Positions 9,312-18,370 of a stretch of 64,000 nt of DNA are shown piece by piece. Below the pieces are notes generated by a model that was given only the letters and a program-made list of their open reading frames with translations, did no database searches and was not told where the DNA came from. Every line of letters starts with the position of its first letter. Positions within the stretch are counted from its first letter, which is position 1. This DNA is from Rhodococcus opacus B4 (GTDB lineage Bacteria; Actinomycetota; Actinomycetes; Mycobacteriales; Mycobacteriaceae): the NCBI RefSeq assembly GCF_000010805.1, contig NC_012522.1:3968001-4032000 (forward strand), in the 5' to 3' direction. The position numbers and the translations under genes were made by a program.

Positions 9312-9992
9312 TCACCTGCGTTCGATGACCTGCTGCGCGACGACGTTGAGTCGCGTGTTCGTTTCCTGAGACAACTTGGTGAGTAGTTCGAAAGCTTGAA
9401 TCGCGTCGATGGCGAACCGTTCCATCAGCATGCCCTTGGCTTGCCCGATGATGTCACGGGAGGAAATCGCGGATCGGAGCTGTTCTTCGGTACGCGCCGC
9501 CGTCAATGCCAACGCCGCATGAGCCGCCAGAACTTCGACCATGGCTTCTTGCTCGGGGCCGAAGGCGTTGGGTTCGAACGCGAAAAGGTTCAGAGCTCCC
9601 ATCTTTTCCCGTGCGGTGTACAGCTGGAAGGAAATGGAACTGAGGATCCCTGCGTCGACAGCGGCTGCGGTGAACTGTGGCCACCGCGTATCGGAGCGAA
9701 GATCGTCGCTGCGGACGACGAGATTCTTGATCGCCGCCACCACGCATGGTCCCTGCCCGAGCTCTTCTTGTACGGAGTCGAGTTTCCGGAGCAGCGGCGA
9801 CGTGGGTGCCACCGTCTCGAACTTGGTTCCCTTGGATACGAGGAGGATTCCGGCGCAGGACTTGGAAGGAATCAGGTCGACCGCGGAGGCCGTGACCGCC
9901 CGGAGTCGCTCGTCGACCGTGCGGGGCGCAGACAGGGTTCGTGCGAGCGTAGCCATGGTCTGACTGAGGTTCTCGGTGTCCGATGTGTTCAT
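9312..9992 (-). CDS. GAF-ANTAR regulator
   Basis: A 226-residue protein with a GAF sensor domain (about residues 20-160; CAGILLVSKGTKFETVAPTS, then FQLYTAREKMGALNLFAF) and a C-terminal ANTAR RNA-binding domain (about 165-222; SRDIIGQAKGMLMERFAIDA, LLTKLSQETNTRLN). It is the second ANTAR protein within 2.5 kb. The ATG at 9992 follows AAGGGG; a longer form from 10043 is possible but its extra 17 residues look unstructured. It would act as a sensory antiterminator; ligand and RNA targets are unknown. Confidence 0.85.
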   Translation of the reverse strand: MNTSDTENLSQTMATLARTLSAPRTVDERLRAVTASAVDLIPSKSCAGILLVSKGTKFETVAPTSPLLRKLDSVQEELGQGPCVVAAIKNLVVRSDDLRSDTRWPQFTAAAVDAGILSSISFQLYTAREKMGALNLFAFEPNAFGPEQEAMVEVLAAHAALALTAARTEEQLRSAISSRDIIGQAKGMLMERFAIDAIQAFELLTKLSQETNTRLNVVAQQVIERR

Positions 9993-10086
9993 GCCAACCC
10001 CTTCGCCGTGCGTGGTCTCCTTCACAGACCTCTGCGCCCACAATCAGCTGTGCCTACGACGCGAGTACCCCGAAGGTGATTCCGCA

Positions 10087-12234
10087 TCACACGGAAATGG
10101 GAGTCCGTTCCCAGGCGCGATGAAATTTCATCAGCGCCGTGAGGCCGTCGAACAGTGCAGACGCGTCGTCGGCGATCACGATGCCGGGGGCGTCGCCGGG
10201 AATGCGGGCCTCGTCGAGGAGGGGGCGACCGGTGGCCCATCCCCCGATCGCCTTGCAGTGCCGGAATGCTTCCGTCAGCAACACGAGCACCCGTGGGTCC
10301 GACGTCGGAGTCGCGACGACGACGGCGTCGAACTCCACCGACCGCATCGTGAGGAATGTTCGCGACACGGGCACGGCGTTCTTGCCCGAGCCCAGTTCGC
10401 CGCCGTGCGGCCCGATGACGAGCGGCACCATGCTGTTCTTGCCGATCTTCTCGACGAGGTCGCCCACCTCGGACAGATCCGACTCGTCGTCGGCGACGAT
10501 GCCGATGATCCGACCGTCCAGCGGCCACTCGGCTCCGACCTGCGACAGCGCGGGGCTGGGCGTCGGCGCGATGTCGTACGCGACGGTCGGCTCCGGTATC
10601 CGGAGGCCGAGCCCCTCGGCGACCGTCGCGCACAGGCCGGGGTCGATATTCGCGACGACCCCGAGGGCGCGCTCCTTGATCGCCCGCTCGTAACACTTGC
10701 CCAGCTCGAACGTGTAGGCCTGGGCGACGTGTGCCTGCTCGACGGCGCTGAGGCTGGCGTAGAACAGTCGGGCCTGCGAGAAGTGGTCGTCGTAGCTGGC
10801 GGGTGCGCCCCGCAACTTCGTCGTTTCGGGCATCGGGACCGGTACCTCGACGAATGCCGTGTCGACCCCGGCGAGGAAGGGACAGCCGGCGTCGAGGGAG
10901 TTCGGCCGGTACGGTGCAACCCCGGGATGGACCCCGCTCTGGTGCATGCCGTCTCGCAGCATGTCGTTGACTTCCGCATGCGGTCGATTGATCGGGATCT
11001 GCCCGAAGTTGGGCCCACCGAGCCGGCTGATCTGGGTGTCGAGGTATGAGAACAGCCGCGCCTGAAGCAGCGGGTCGTCGGTGGTGTCGATCCCCGGGAC
11101 GAGGTGCCCGGGGTGGAATGCCACCTGCTCGGTTTCGGCGAAGAAGTTCGTCGGATTCGCATTGAGCGTCATCAACCCGATCGGTTGTACCGGCGCCAAT
11201 TCCTCGGGCACGAATTTGGTCGGATCGAGCAGATCGATGCCCTCGAACATCTGCTCCGGGACATCGGGGAACGCCTGGATACCCAGTTCCCACTGGGGGT
11301 AGGTGCCGGACTCGATCGCGTCGGCGAGGTCGCGGCGGTGATAGTCGGGGTCCATGCCGTTGACGATCTGGGCTTCCTCCCACACCAGGGAGTGCACACC
11401 CAGTTTCGGCTTCCAGTGGAATTTCACGAGTGAACTGTCGCCCCCAGCGTTCACCATCCGGAATGTGTTGACCCCGAATCCTTCCATCATTCGGTACGAG
11501 CGCGGGATGCCTCGATCGGACATGTTCCACAACGTGTGCGCGGTGGCTTCGGTATGCAGCGACACGAAGTCCCAGAAGGTGTCGTGCGCACTCTGTGCCT
11601 GCGGGATCTCGCGGTCCGGGTGCGGTTTGCCGGCATGGATGATGTCGGGAAACTTGATGCCGTCCTGAATGAAGAACACGGGAATGTTGTTGCCCACCAG
11701 GTCAAAGGTGCCTTCGCCGGTGTAGAACTTGGTCGCGAACCCTCGGGTGTCGCGGACGGCGTCGGCCGACCCCCGGGAGCCGAGCACGGTGGAGAATCGG
11801 ACGAAGACCGGGGTTTCGACGTCCTCGGCGAGGAACGCCGCCTTGCTGATCGGTTCAGCGGAGCCGTATCCCCGGAAGACACCGTGGGCGGCGGCGCCGC
11901 GTGCGTGCACCACCCGCTCCGGGATCCGCTCGTGATCGAAGTGCGTGATCTTCTCGCGCAGGTGGTGGTCCTGCAGCAGGGTCGGTCCTCGCTCACCGGC
12001 CTCGAGGGAGTGATCGGTGTCGTACAGACGCGCGCCCTGCGCGGTCGTCAGGTGTGCTCCCTGCTGGCCACGCGCCGTGGCCGGTCCCTCCACCGGTCGC
12101 CCGGTCGCGGTTTGCAGTGCGGGCGCCTGCTGGTCGGACTTGGGCGGCAACGGCTCGGTGGGCTCCGTGGGCTCGGCGACCGCCGGGGTGCCGGACCCGG
12201 GTGTGCCGGGAATGGGCGGGTTCTTCTTGGGCAC
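10087..12234 (-). CDS. katE: Large-subunit (clade 2, HPII-type) catalase
   Basis: A 715-residue catalase that disproportionates hydrogen peroxide. Family hallmarks: a Pro-rich N-terminal extension, the active-site His in ERVVHARGAAAHGVFRGYGS, the haem-face block VFVRFSTVLGSRGSADAVRD, NNIPVFFIQDGIKFPD, and the proximal Tyr in RLFSYLDTQISRLGGPNF. The last roughly 150 residues form the DJ-1/PfpI-like flavodoxin domain typical of HPII enzymes (GRIIGIVADDESDLSEV). The GTG start at 12234 has AGGAG seven bases upstream; an in-frame upstream ATG lacks one and adds non-homologous sequence. Small hydrophilic protein genes lie divergently, suggesting a stress locus. Confidence 0.93.
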   Translation of the reverse strand: MPKKNPPIPGTPGSGTPAVAEPTEPTEPLPPKSDQQAPALQTATGRPVEGPATARGQQGAHLTTAQGARLYDTDHSLEAGERGPTLLQDHHLREKITHFDHERIPERVVHARGAAAHGVFRGYGSAEPISKAAFLAEDVETPVFVRFSTVLGSRGSADAVRDTRGFATKFYTGEGTFDLVGNNIPVFFIQDGIKFPDIIHAGKPHPDREIPQAQSAHDTFWDFVSLHTEATAHTLWNMSDRGIPRSYRMMEGFGVNTFRMVNAGGDSSLVKFHWKPKLGVHSLVWEEAQIVNGMDPDYHRRDLADAIESGTYPQWELGIQAFPDVPEQMFEGIDLLDPTKFVPEELAPVQPIGLMTLNANPTNFFAETEQVAFHPGHLVPGIDTTDDPLLQARLFSYLDTQISRLGGPNFGQIPINRPHAEVNDMLRDGMHQSGVHPGVAPYRPNSLDAGCPFLAGVDTAFVEVPVPMPETTKLRGAPASYDDHFSQARLFYASLSAVEQAHVAQAYTFELGKCYERAIKERALGVVANIDPGLCATVAEGLGLRIPEPTVAYDIAPTPSPALSQVGAEWPLDGRIIGIVADDESDLSEVGDLVEKIGKNSMVPLVIGPHGGELGSGKNAVPVSRTFLTMRSVEFDAVVVATPTSDPRVLVLLTEAFRHCKAIGGWATGRPLLDEARIPGDAPGIVIADDASALFDGLTALMKFHRAWERTPISV

Positions 12235-12441
12235 GGCGTAGCTCCTCGCTGAAAAAATCGATGGGATCGGCGCCGCAACGTTGCTGTACGGTCTGCTCTT
12301 CTCGGAGTGCCCAGACGTTCGCAAAACGAATCACGCACTACGAGGGCGCGCATCCGAACTGTCCCTTCGAGAGATACGGTTTCGCATTCGCGTCCCAGGG
12401 CATAGCTATTGCAGATGTCAACGACAAATGAGGCGAAGATC

Positions 12442-12744
12442 ATGACCACCGAACCAGGCAAGCAGCTACACGAGGAACCACAATCCGAACGCGGACCCCA
12501 GGGATCGCGAGACGCGGGTCCGGACCAGGCCGGCGCAGACGAGACGGGCCGCGAGGCCGGTTCGCTGAATCAGGAGGAAGTCGCCTCCACCGCGGAGCAA
12601 GGCAGGAACCCTACGGCCGCCGCCGGCTCGTTGCCGCCCGGTGACGCCGAGCCGCCGATTCCGCCGTACGAAGGCCGGACGACGAGCACGCAGTCGGGGC
12701 GCCCGGAGCACGACGACCATGTGGACTCCGGCGGCACGCAGTAG
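12442..12744 (+). CDS. Small hydrophilic, probably disordered protein
   Basis: A 100-residue protein with almost no hydrophobic residues and much Gly, Pro, Glu, Gln and Asp (GRPEHDDHVDSGGTQ at the end). This composition resembles hydrophilin-like stress proteins. Starts at 12415 or 12442 are both possible; 12442 is preferred for its upstream AGGCGAAG. It is divergent from the catalase gene, across a 207-bp promoter region, which suggests a shared stress regulon. No domain recognised. Confidence 0.6.
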   Translation: MTTEPGKQLHEEPQSERGPQGSRDAGPDQAGADETGREAGSLNQEEVASTAEQGRNPTAAAGSLPPGDAEPPIPPYEGRTTSTQSGRPEHDDHVDSGGTQ

Positions 12745-12879
12745 CCGGAATTGATGGAGACCGAGGCAGCGACTCGTGAGTGGGGCCCGCGCACCAGGCG
12801 GGCGCCGGTAAGGCCGAACGCACGAACTAGCGACGATTCGAATAGCCGTGCACTGCAGATCGGTTCGGAGACCTGCCGC

Positions 12880-13002
12880 ATGAGAAGGCGTCCCGCCGGG
12901 TACACGTCTTCCGTGGAGATCATTGGAATCCTGATTCTGGTCGGCGTCATCGCGTACGTCTCGTTCAAGAGACGCGGAAGGAAGAAGTCCACGGGGAACT
13001 GA
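12880..13002 (+). CDS. Small single-pass membrane protein
   Basis: A 40-residue protein with one transmembrane helix (about residues 12-27; VEIIGILILVGVIAYVSF) and a strongly basic C-terminus (KRRGRKKSTGN). The ATG at 12880 has GGAG eight bases upstream. The frame is open from 12751, but the upstream part is low-complexity and basic and probably not translated. Its function is unknown; small basic-tailed membrane proteins often adjust envelope complexes. Confidence 0.5.
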   Translation: MRRRPAGYTSSVEIIGILILVGVIAYVSFKRRGRKKSTGN

Positions 13003-13348
13003 ACGCGGAATACAACCCGGCGGTCGGCTGTTGAAAGTGGCGACAGTGGCGCGCATACCCCGGGTACCGCATCAGAAAAGTCGCCGAGAGCGACCACTTG
13101 CCGAGAGGCGCTGTGGCGTCACTGTCACCCGCGACCGGGCAAGACCTACAGTGCGTAGCGTTCTCGGAGCGGATGAGGAGCCGCCGACGCCGGGGAAGGT
13201 GCCGGCGGCTCTCCTCTGATTTCCCACGTAGTCCACGTCGAAGGTGTTCACGCCGGGATTCGGGTAGTCGACTACTCGGTTCAACCGGCGAAGGTCGCCG
13301 TACGGTCGGTCCTGTATCGCATTCGCGAATCGATGAAAGGACACCGAA

Positions 13349-13630
13349 ATGGCTTGGTCGACAACGCCTCAGGGGCTTTTTCTCGCCGCTGGTCAGGCGA
13401 ATCAATTCTCCTTCTCGTTCGGGGACATCTGGAAGGGGCCGCAGCTGGCGACGGCGAAACTCGATGCCAGTCAGGGAGGCGGCGGCACGAAGATCCTGGT
13501 GACGCAGTGGCAGGGCACCGCCAACCAACCGGTGTTCGGCGGACCCAGTAAGCAGTGGTACGTGCTCGGCATTCACAACAGCTCGAACTCGGGCATCTGG
13601 TTCCATCTCGAAGGAGGCGTACTCGCATGA
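13349..13630 (+). CDS. Hypothetical protein, 93 residues, first gene of a coupled pair
   Basis: A small, probably beta-rich protein with many aromatic residues and glycines (QANQFSFSFGDIWKGPQ, then KQWYVLGIHNSSNSGIWFHL). There is no signal peptide. GAAAGGACACC upstream gives a ribosome-binding site. Its TGA overlaps the ATG of the next gene, so the pair is translated together. I recognise no family. Confidence 0.65.
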   Translation: MAWSTTPQGLFLAAGQANQFSFSFGDIWKGPQLATAKLDASQGGGGTKILVTQWQGTANQPVFGGPSKQWYVLGIHNSSNSGIWFHLEGGVLA

Positions 13631-13899
13631 CCACACCGAAGGTTTCCCACGTGCAGGTCCTGGCCGACGAGACCGGCAGCATTCTCGCCGCCGTCATGCG
13701 GACCGCGGAGCCGGATTCGAACCCGGGCCCGGGTGAGGACGTCGCGCCCCAGGTCTCACTTCTCGCCTCGGAAGGGCAAGTGTTGCACGACCTCTCCATT
13801 TCCGGGGATTCGGGGGAGGAGATGTTCGAGTCGCTCGATCAGTGCGTGGTCCGGGTCGACGCCGGCGTGCCGACGTTGGTGCGACGCGCGGGCGCCTAG
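13627..13899 (+). CDS. Hypothetical protein, 90 residues, second gene of a coupled pair
   Basis: A small acidic soluble protein beginning MTTPKVSHVQVLADETGSIL, with an even hydrophobic pattern that suggests a compact alpha/beta fold. It overlaps the preceding gene by four bases (ATGA) and is followed by a hairpin. Pairing suggests that the two products interact. No known domain seen. Confidence 0.6.
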   Translation: MTTPKVSHVQVLADETGSILAAVMRTAEPDSNPGPGEDVAPQVSLLASEGQVLHDLSISGDSGEEMFESLDQCVVRVDAGVPTLVRRAGA

Positions 13900-13915
13900 C
13901 GGTCGAGGGGGCGAG

Positions 13916-13943
13916 GGACCGCCGGGCCGGGGACCGGCGGTCC
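13916..13943 (+). terminator. Hairpin terminator after the two-gene hypothetical operon
   Basis: An inverted repeat GGACCGCCGG / CCGGCGGTCC (13916-13925 and 13934-13943, 8-base loop) lies 17 bp after the stop codon. No T-tract follows. Confidence 0.6.
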
Positions 13944-14073
13944 GCTGCTTCGGGCGGAAACCCATCAATTTCCCCTCGAGAGCCACTTTGTCCGCACAAA
14001 CGATTGACGTCGCTCGCGGCGCGCAGCACAGTCGTAGAGACACCCGCCGCACCGAGTAGTTCCGGAGTCTCCC

Positions 14074-15237
14074 TTGACCATCGAAAACCGCACCGAGATC
14101 GCAGTAGCCGTAGCCGGATTCGGCTGGATGGGCCGAGTGCACACGAACGCTTATCTACGGCAGCGCCACCACTTCCCGGAAGTCCCGGCGATCCGGCTGG
14201 GCGCCGTCGCCGACGAGGTGCCCGGCCGGGCCGAGGAAGCCTCTGCCCAGTTCGGGTTCGGCGCGGCGCTGACGGACTGGCGCGACATCGCCGCCGACGA
14301 GAACATCGACGCGGTCAGCATCACCGCACCCAACTTCCTGCACCGCGAGATCGGCGTCGCGATGGCAGAGGCGGGCAAACACATCTGGATCGAGAAGCCG
14401 GTCGGGCTGTCGTCGGAGGACGCGAAGGCTGTTGCCGACGCCGTCGAGAAGGCCGGTGTCCAGTCGACCGTCGGGTTCAACTACCGGCACGCTCCTGCCG
14501 TCGCGATGGCGCACGATCTCATCGCCTCGGGCGAACTGGGCACCATCACCCATTCACGGTTCCGCTTTCTCAGCGACTACGCCGCCCATCCGGACGGCGC
14601 GCTGAGCTGGCGTTACGAGAACGCGCGCGGTGGGTCGGGCGTGCTGGGCGATCTCGCCTCGCACGGCGTCGACCTGGTCAGGTATCTGCTCGGAGACATC
14701 GACGCCGTCGTGGCCGATACTGCCGTCTTCATCCCGCAGCGCGCCGTCCCGATCGGGGCCACCAGCGGGCACGCACGCGCGACCGGCGGCGAGCTCGGCA
14801 CGGTGGAGAACGACGACTTCGTCAGCGCGCTGGTCCGTCTGGCATCGGGCGGACGGGTGACACTGGACGCCAGCCGCGTGGCCGTCGGAGAGCAGAACAA
14901 CTACGGGTTCGAGATCCACGGCACGAAAGGTGCGGTGTACTGGGACTTCCGCCGGATGAACGAACTCGGCACGAGCCTCGGAAGCAGGTACCAGGACCAG
15001 CCGGTCACGACGGTCTGGGTGGGACCCGACGCCGGGGCGTACGCCCGCTTCCAGCCGGGGTCCGCATCCTCGATGAGCTACGACGACCTCAAGGTGATCG
15101 AGGGAAACAACTTCATCACGTCGATCGTCGACGGAAAGCCCCGGGGCGCAACGATCGCCGACGCCGTGGCCGCGGCCGAAACCCTCGACGCCATCACCGC
15201 ATCGGTCGCGTCGGGCGCGTGGGTCGGGGTGCGCTGA
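14074..15237 (+). CDS. Gfo/Idh/MocA-family oxidoreductase
   Basis: A 387-residue NAD(P)-dependent dehydrogenase of the inositol dehydrogenase/MocA type. The Rossmann motif VAVAGFGWMGRVHTNAYL lies at about residues 10-27, the conserved HIWIEKPVGLSSEDA (EKP motif) at about 100-115, and the substrate-side GVLGDLASHGVDLVRYLLGD at about 190-210. Family members oxidise cyclitols or sugars. The TTG start has GGAG upstream, and there is no ATG in frame nearby. No sugar transporter or regulator adjoins it, so the substrate cannot be inferred. Confidence 0.85.
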   Translation: MTIENRTEIAVAVAGFGWMGRVHTNAYLRQRHHFPEVPAIRLGAVADEVPGRAEEASAQFGFGAALTDWRDIAADENIDAVSITAPNFLHREIGVAMAEAGKHIWIEKPVGLSSEDAKAVADAVEKAGVQSTVGFNYRHAPAVAMAHDLIASGELGTITHSRFRFLSDYAAHPDGALSWRYENARGGSGVLGDLASHGVDLVRYLLGDIDAVVADTAVFIPQRAVPIGATSGHARATGGELGTVENDDFVSALVRLASGGRVTLDASRVAVGEQNNYGFEIHGTKGAVYWDFRRMNELGTSLGSRYQDQPVTTVWVGPDAGAYARFQPGSASSMSYDDLKVIEGNNFITSIVDGKPRGATIADAVAAAETLDAITASVASGAWVGVR

Positions 15238-15322
15238 TCCGATCCGCGCCGCCCGGTCGCGGGGTTACGCTTGATCGGTTGGCGGGTCGTTCCCGTACGC
15301 GCCCTTCTCCGCGGAGGTTCGT

Positions 15323-15793
15323 ATGAATACCAAACCGTTCGGCACAGGCATTGCGATTCTCGCGTTGACGATCTCGGTGGTTTCATGTTCGTCGGACACG
15401 TCCTCCGACAGCGAGGACAGTTGCGTCCGCGCCAGTGACAGCGAGCTGGACGCGCTCTTCACGAGTTGGAACGACGCGCTGGTCTCCGGCGACGCGAGCA
15501 GGGTTGCCGCGCTGTACCGGCCGGACGCGATACTGCTGCCGACTCTGTCGGTGCCCATCGCCGACACCCCGGAGGAGATAACGGAATACTTCGTCAACCT
15601 GATCAAGGCCGATCCCACGGCCCGGATGGAAGAAAGTTTCAAATACTCGGACTGCAACCTCGCCTACAACGTGGGCCGCTGGGTCATCAACGCCAACGGT
15701 CAGGACGTGGCGGCGCGGGTCACGTGGGTGTACCGGTACGAAGACGGAAAGTGGCTGATCGCCAACCACCATTCGTCGGTGAACCCCAGCTGA
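15323..15793 (+). CDS. Lipoprotein with NTF2-like (SgcJ/EcaC) domain
   Basis: A 156-residue exported lipoprotein: signal peptide at residues 1-20 with lipobox SVVSC, a short Ser/Asp linker, then an NTF2-like domain of the SgcJ/EcaC (calcium/calmodulin-kinase association) type, with SELDALFTSWNDALVSGDAS and TWVYRYEDGKWLIANHHSSV. The role is unknown; the fold often binds a small hydrophobic ligand. GGAGG precedes the ATG. A terminator hairpin follows directly. Confidence 0.8.
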   Translation: MNTKPFGTGIAILALTISVVSCSSDTSSDSEDSCVRASDSELDALFTSWNDALVSGDASRVAALYRPDAILLPTLSVPIADTPEEITEYFVNLIKADPTARMEESFKYSDCNLAYNVGRWVINANGQDVAARVTWVYRYEDGKWLIANHHSSVNPS

Positions 15794-15800
15794 GGCAGCG

Positions 15801-15835
15801 CGGTGGTGGCCGGCCCGCGGGGTCGGCCACCACCG
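15801..15835. terminator. Bidirectional hairpin terminator
   Basis: A 12-bp stem (CGGTGGTGGCCG / CGGCCACCACCG, 15801-15812 and 15824-15835, 11-base loop) lies between the convergent lipoprotein and guanine deaminase genes. Confidence 0.75.
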
Positions 15836-15840
15836 TCGGT

Positions 15841-17247
15841 CTAGGACGACTGCGCGCGCTTGCCCGCGACGTACACCTCGGTGATGGACGTCTCGCGGAT
15901 CCCCATCAGCAGCGCGAACAGGGTCTGATCGCGGGCGAGTTCGGGGTCCGCGGATCGAAAGCCGTTGCGCAGCAACCGGTCGAGCGCCGGTGTGCCCGAC
16001 GGGTCGACGACGACGAAGTCGGCTTCCTTCCCGACGTCGAAGTTGCCGAACCGGTTCTCCATGTCCAGTGCCCGGGCGCCGCCGAGGGTGCCGACGAACA
16101 GCATCTCGGCGGGATGCATCGACACCCCGTCGTCACCGGCCTCGGTGATGTGTACCTTGAACGCGTCGCCGAGCACCCGCGGAATCAGCCATTCGTCGCC
16201 GCCGCCGAAATCGGTTCCCACGGAAATGGTGACGCCCGATGCGACCGTGCGCTTCCACGGCATCGTTCCGGATCCCAGGAACAGCTGCGAGATCGGACAG
16301 TGTGAGACCGACGTACCGGTCTCGGCCATCCGCTCGAGCTCGGCGTCCTGGCAGTGCACGCAGTGCGCGAGGATCGTGCGCCGGCCCAGCAGGCTCTTTC
16401 CGCCGACCGCCGAGCCGGGCAGGAACTTCCCGTCGTAGGTGTCCAGGTACGAGTTCACCTGGTACGTCTCCTTGGTCGAGTCGACCTCGCCGGTGCCGGG
16501 GCGGTTGTTCTCGTTGAGATGCGAGTGCACGTACACCCCGCGGTCCCGCACCTCGTCGTAGAGTTCGCCGAGATTCTTCAACGTCTCCGGCGTCACCGAC
16601 AGCGAGAACCGCGGGATGATCGCCACATGCAGCAGCGCGGTGTCGACATCGCCGGTGTCGGCGCCGTGCCACTTGTCGATCTCCTCGCGGGTGAGCCGGA
16701 TGGCGTCCTCCTCGGACGTCATCAACGGCTGAGCGGTTTCGTCGCCGACGGTCTGAATTCCGCGGCCACTGACGATGCGCAGACCGGCCTTCTGCGTCTC
16801 GGTGAACAAGGCGTCCTGTGCATGTGGAAACGCCGAACCGAACACCATGGCGGCGGTCGTGCCCGCCGAGATGCGCCGGTTGGTGAACTCGATGGCCGCC
16901 TGCTGCGCGAACTCCGGGTCGGCGAACTTCGCCTCCGACGGGAACATGCACAGGGTCAGCCACTCCAGAAGTTGCCCGCCGCCGTAGGAGTCACCGGCGT
17001 AGGTCTGGGGGAAATGGACGTGGGTGTCGACGAACCCGGGCAGCAGAAACCCGGGCCGGTGGTCGTGCACGGTGCCGGACTCGTATTCGGACGGGATCTC
17101 GGCGCGGTCACCGCAGAACGCGATTCGCCCACTGTCGTCCAGCACCAGGGCGCCGTCGGGTATCGACACGAGGGCGGCCGCGGCTTCGGTCACTTTCGGT
17201 GCGCCTGCGATGTGGAAGATGTGTCCGAGGTGGATGTGCGTGGCCAT
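15841..17247 (-). CDS. guaD: Guanine deaminase
   Basis: A 468-residue amidohydrolase-superfamily enzyme that deaminates guanine to xanthine in purine salvage or degradation. Zn-binding and active-site elements are visible: LLPGFVDTHVHFPQTYAGDS near residue 80, VHSHLNENNRPGTGEVD, TILAHCVHCQDAELERM, and VSHCPISQLFLGSGTMPW with the downstream ISVGTDFGGG. The length fits the family (about 440-470). The ATG at 17247 has GGGAG upstream; an upstream extension is non-homologous. The NCS1 permease at 44.6 kb is too far to be an operon partner. Confidence 0.9.
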   Translation of the reverse strand: MATHIHLGHIFHIAGAPKVTEAAAALVSIPDGALVLDDSGRIAFCGDRAEIPSEYESGTVHDHRPGFLLPGFVDTHVHFPQTYAGDSYGGGQLLEWLTLCMFPSEAKFADPEFAQQAAIEFTNRRISAGTTAAMVFGSAFPHAQDALFTETQKAGLRIVSGRGIQTVGDETAQPLMTSEEDAIRLTREEIDKWHGADTGDVDTALLHVAIIPRFSLSVTPETLKNLGELYDEVRDRGVYVHSHLNENNRPGTGEVDSTKETYQVNSYLDTYDGKFLPGSAVGGKSLLGRRTILAHCVHCQDAELERMAETGTSVSHCPISQLFLGSGTMPWKRTVASGVTISVGTDFGGGDEWLIPRVLGDAFKVHITEAGDDGVSMHPAEMLFVGTLGGARALDMENRFGNFDVGKEADFVVVDPSGTPALDRLLRNGFRSADPELARDQTLFALLMGIRETSITEVYVAGKRAQSS

Positions 17248-17460
17248 GCGATGAACTCCCGTCGAGTGGAACGGATCATGTCTTCTGCAATGAACTTCGG
17301 CGGCCGGGCGTTGCCCGGCCGAGTAGCACCAGTGCGGCCGCGCCGCACCCACGATGAGTAACAGCCCACACTTACAATGCCACCGATCAGACCTGGATCG
17401 CGGCCGAACAGACCAAGCCGTCTGCGTCGGATTCTGCGCGCACGAAGGTCACTGCAACGG

Positions 17461-18228
17461 TCAGCGGGCCTCGACGAACCGGCGGACGACCTTGTCCCAT
17501 CCCAGCGACTCGAGGAGTTCCGCGGCGGCGGCCCGGGAAGTGAGTGGCCGCAGGGTGTCGATGTCGAGGTCGCCGCTGGTGCCCAGGACGTCGTCGAGGC
17601 GCAGGCAGTCGACGTATCCGTAGTCGGACCACGGTTCCACGCGCCCGTCCCAATCCGCGATGTCGGCGTACGGACCGCCGAGCCGTAGCTTCCCGCTGCG
17701 GTGGATCATCACGTACCGGGGCACCACCTGCATCGTCTCGTCGGCGGTGGCGAGGGTCGTTGCGGGGTCGGCAGCGGGATCAGCGCACGCGAGCCGACGG
17801 TCGTAGGAGGCCGTCTTGACCGTTGCGACCTCGACGAGCGCCCGCACGTAGATCCACCGTGCGCGTTCGATCGAGCCCGCCCACGCCGATTCCTCGTCGG
17901 CGCTGGAAAACACGTTCTCGGCGGGGGTCCGGATCAGCAGCCGCGTGCCCACCCGCTCGTGGTCGACGACCAGGTCGCCGTCGACGATGAACTCGTCGCC
18001 GTACTCGCGCACCCCGGTGATCGTCGCGACCGCGAGCACCTCGTCGTCGGGCGCGGTGACGAACAGTTCACGTTCGGAGAAGACACTCTCGGAATCGCCG
18101 GAAAAAGGGCCCCGACCTCTGGTGAAGGCCTCCTGCTGGGACAAGCCGGCCCGGAACCCTCCCTCGGTCATCCCCAACGGATGATCGCGCAACTCTCGCA
18201 GATCGCCGAGTCGAACCCTCAACGTCAC
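17461..18228 (-). CDS. Conserved hypothetical protein, 255 residues
   Basis: A soluble acidic protein without signal peptide or membrane segment. The central part looks like a beta-rich sensor-like domain (ELFVTAPDDEVLAVATITGV, then RLLIRTPAENVFSSADE), but I cannot name the family. The GTG at 18228 is chosen because GGGGAGG lies eight bases upstream. It is divergent from the cytochrome P450 gene across 142 bp that hold a 43-bp dyad-symmetric element, so the two genes may be co-regulated. Confidence 0.65.
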   Translation of the reverse strand: MTLRVRLGDLRELRDHPLGMTEGGFRAGLSQQEAFTRGRGPFSGDSESVFSERELFVTAPDDEVLAVATITGVREYGDEFIVDGDLVVDHERVGTRLLIRTPAENVFSSADEESAWAGSIERARWIYVRALVEVATVKTASYDRRLACADPAADPATTLATADETMQVVPRYVMIHRSGKLRLGGPYADIADWDGRVEPWSDYGYVDCLRLDDVLGTSGDLDIDTLRPLTSRAAAAELLESLGWDKVVRRFVEAR

Positions 18229-18256
18229 AGGTCGTCCTCCCCGTTCATCTCCGGCG

Positions 18257-18299
18257 CACCGCAGGCCGACCCTATGATCATAGCCGTTGACCTGCGGTG
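18257..18299. promoter_or_regulatory. 43-bp dyad-symmetric element in a divergent promoter region
   Basis: Nested symmetry: an inner perfect palindrome CTATGATCATAG (18272-18283) and outer arms CACCGCAGG (18257-18265) and CCTGCGGTG (18291-18299), sharing one centre near 18278. It lies 29 bp before one start and 72 bp before the other. It may be an operator for a dimeric regulator or a cruciform; no regulator gene adjoins it. Confidence 0.5.
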
Positions 18300-18370
18300 A
18301 TGCCTCACCTGCGCAACCGCTGCTCGCCCAGTAGGGTCGCAGTGACTGTTCGACCGACCGAGGGGGACCG

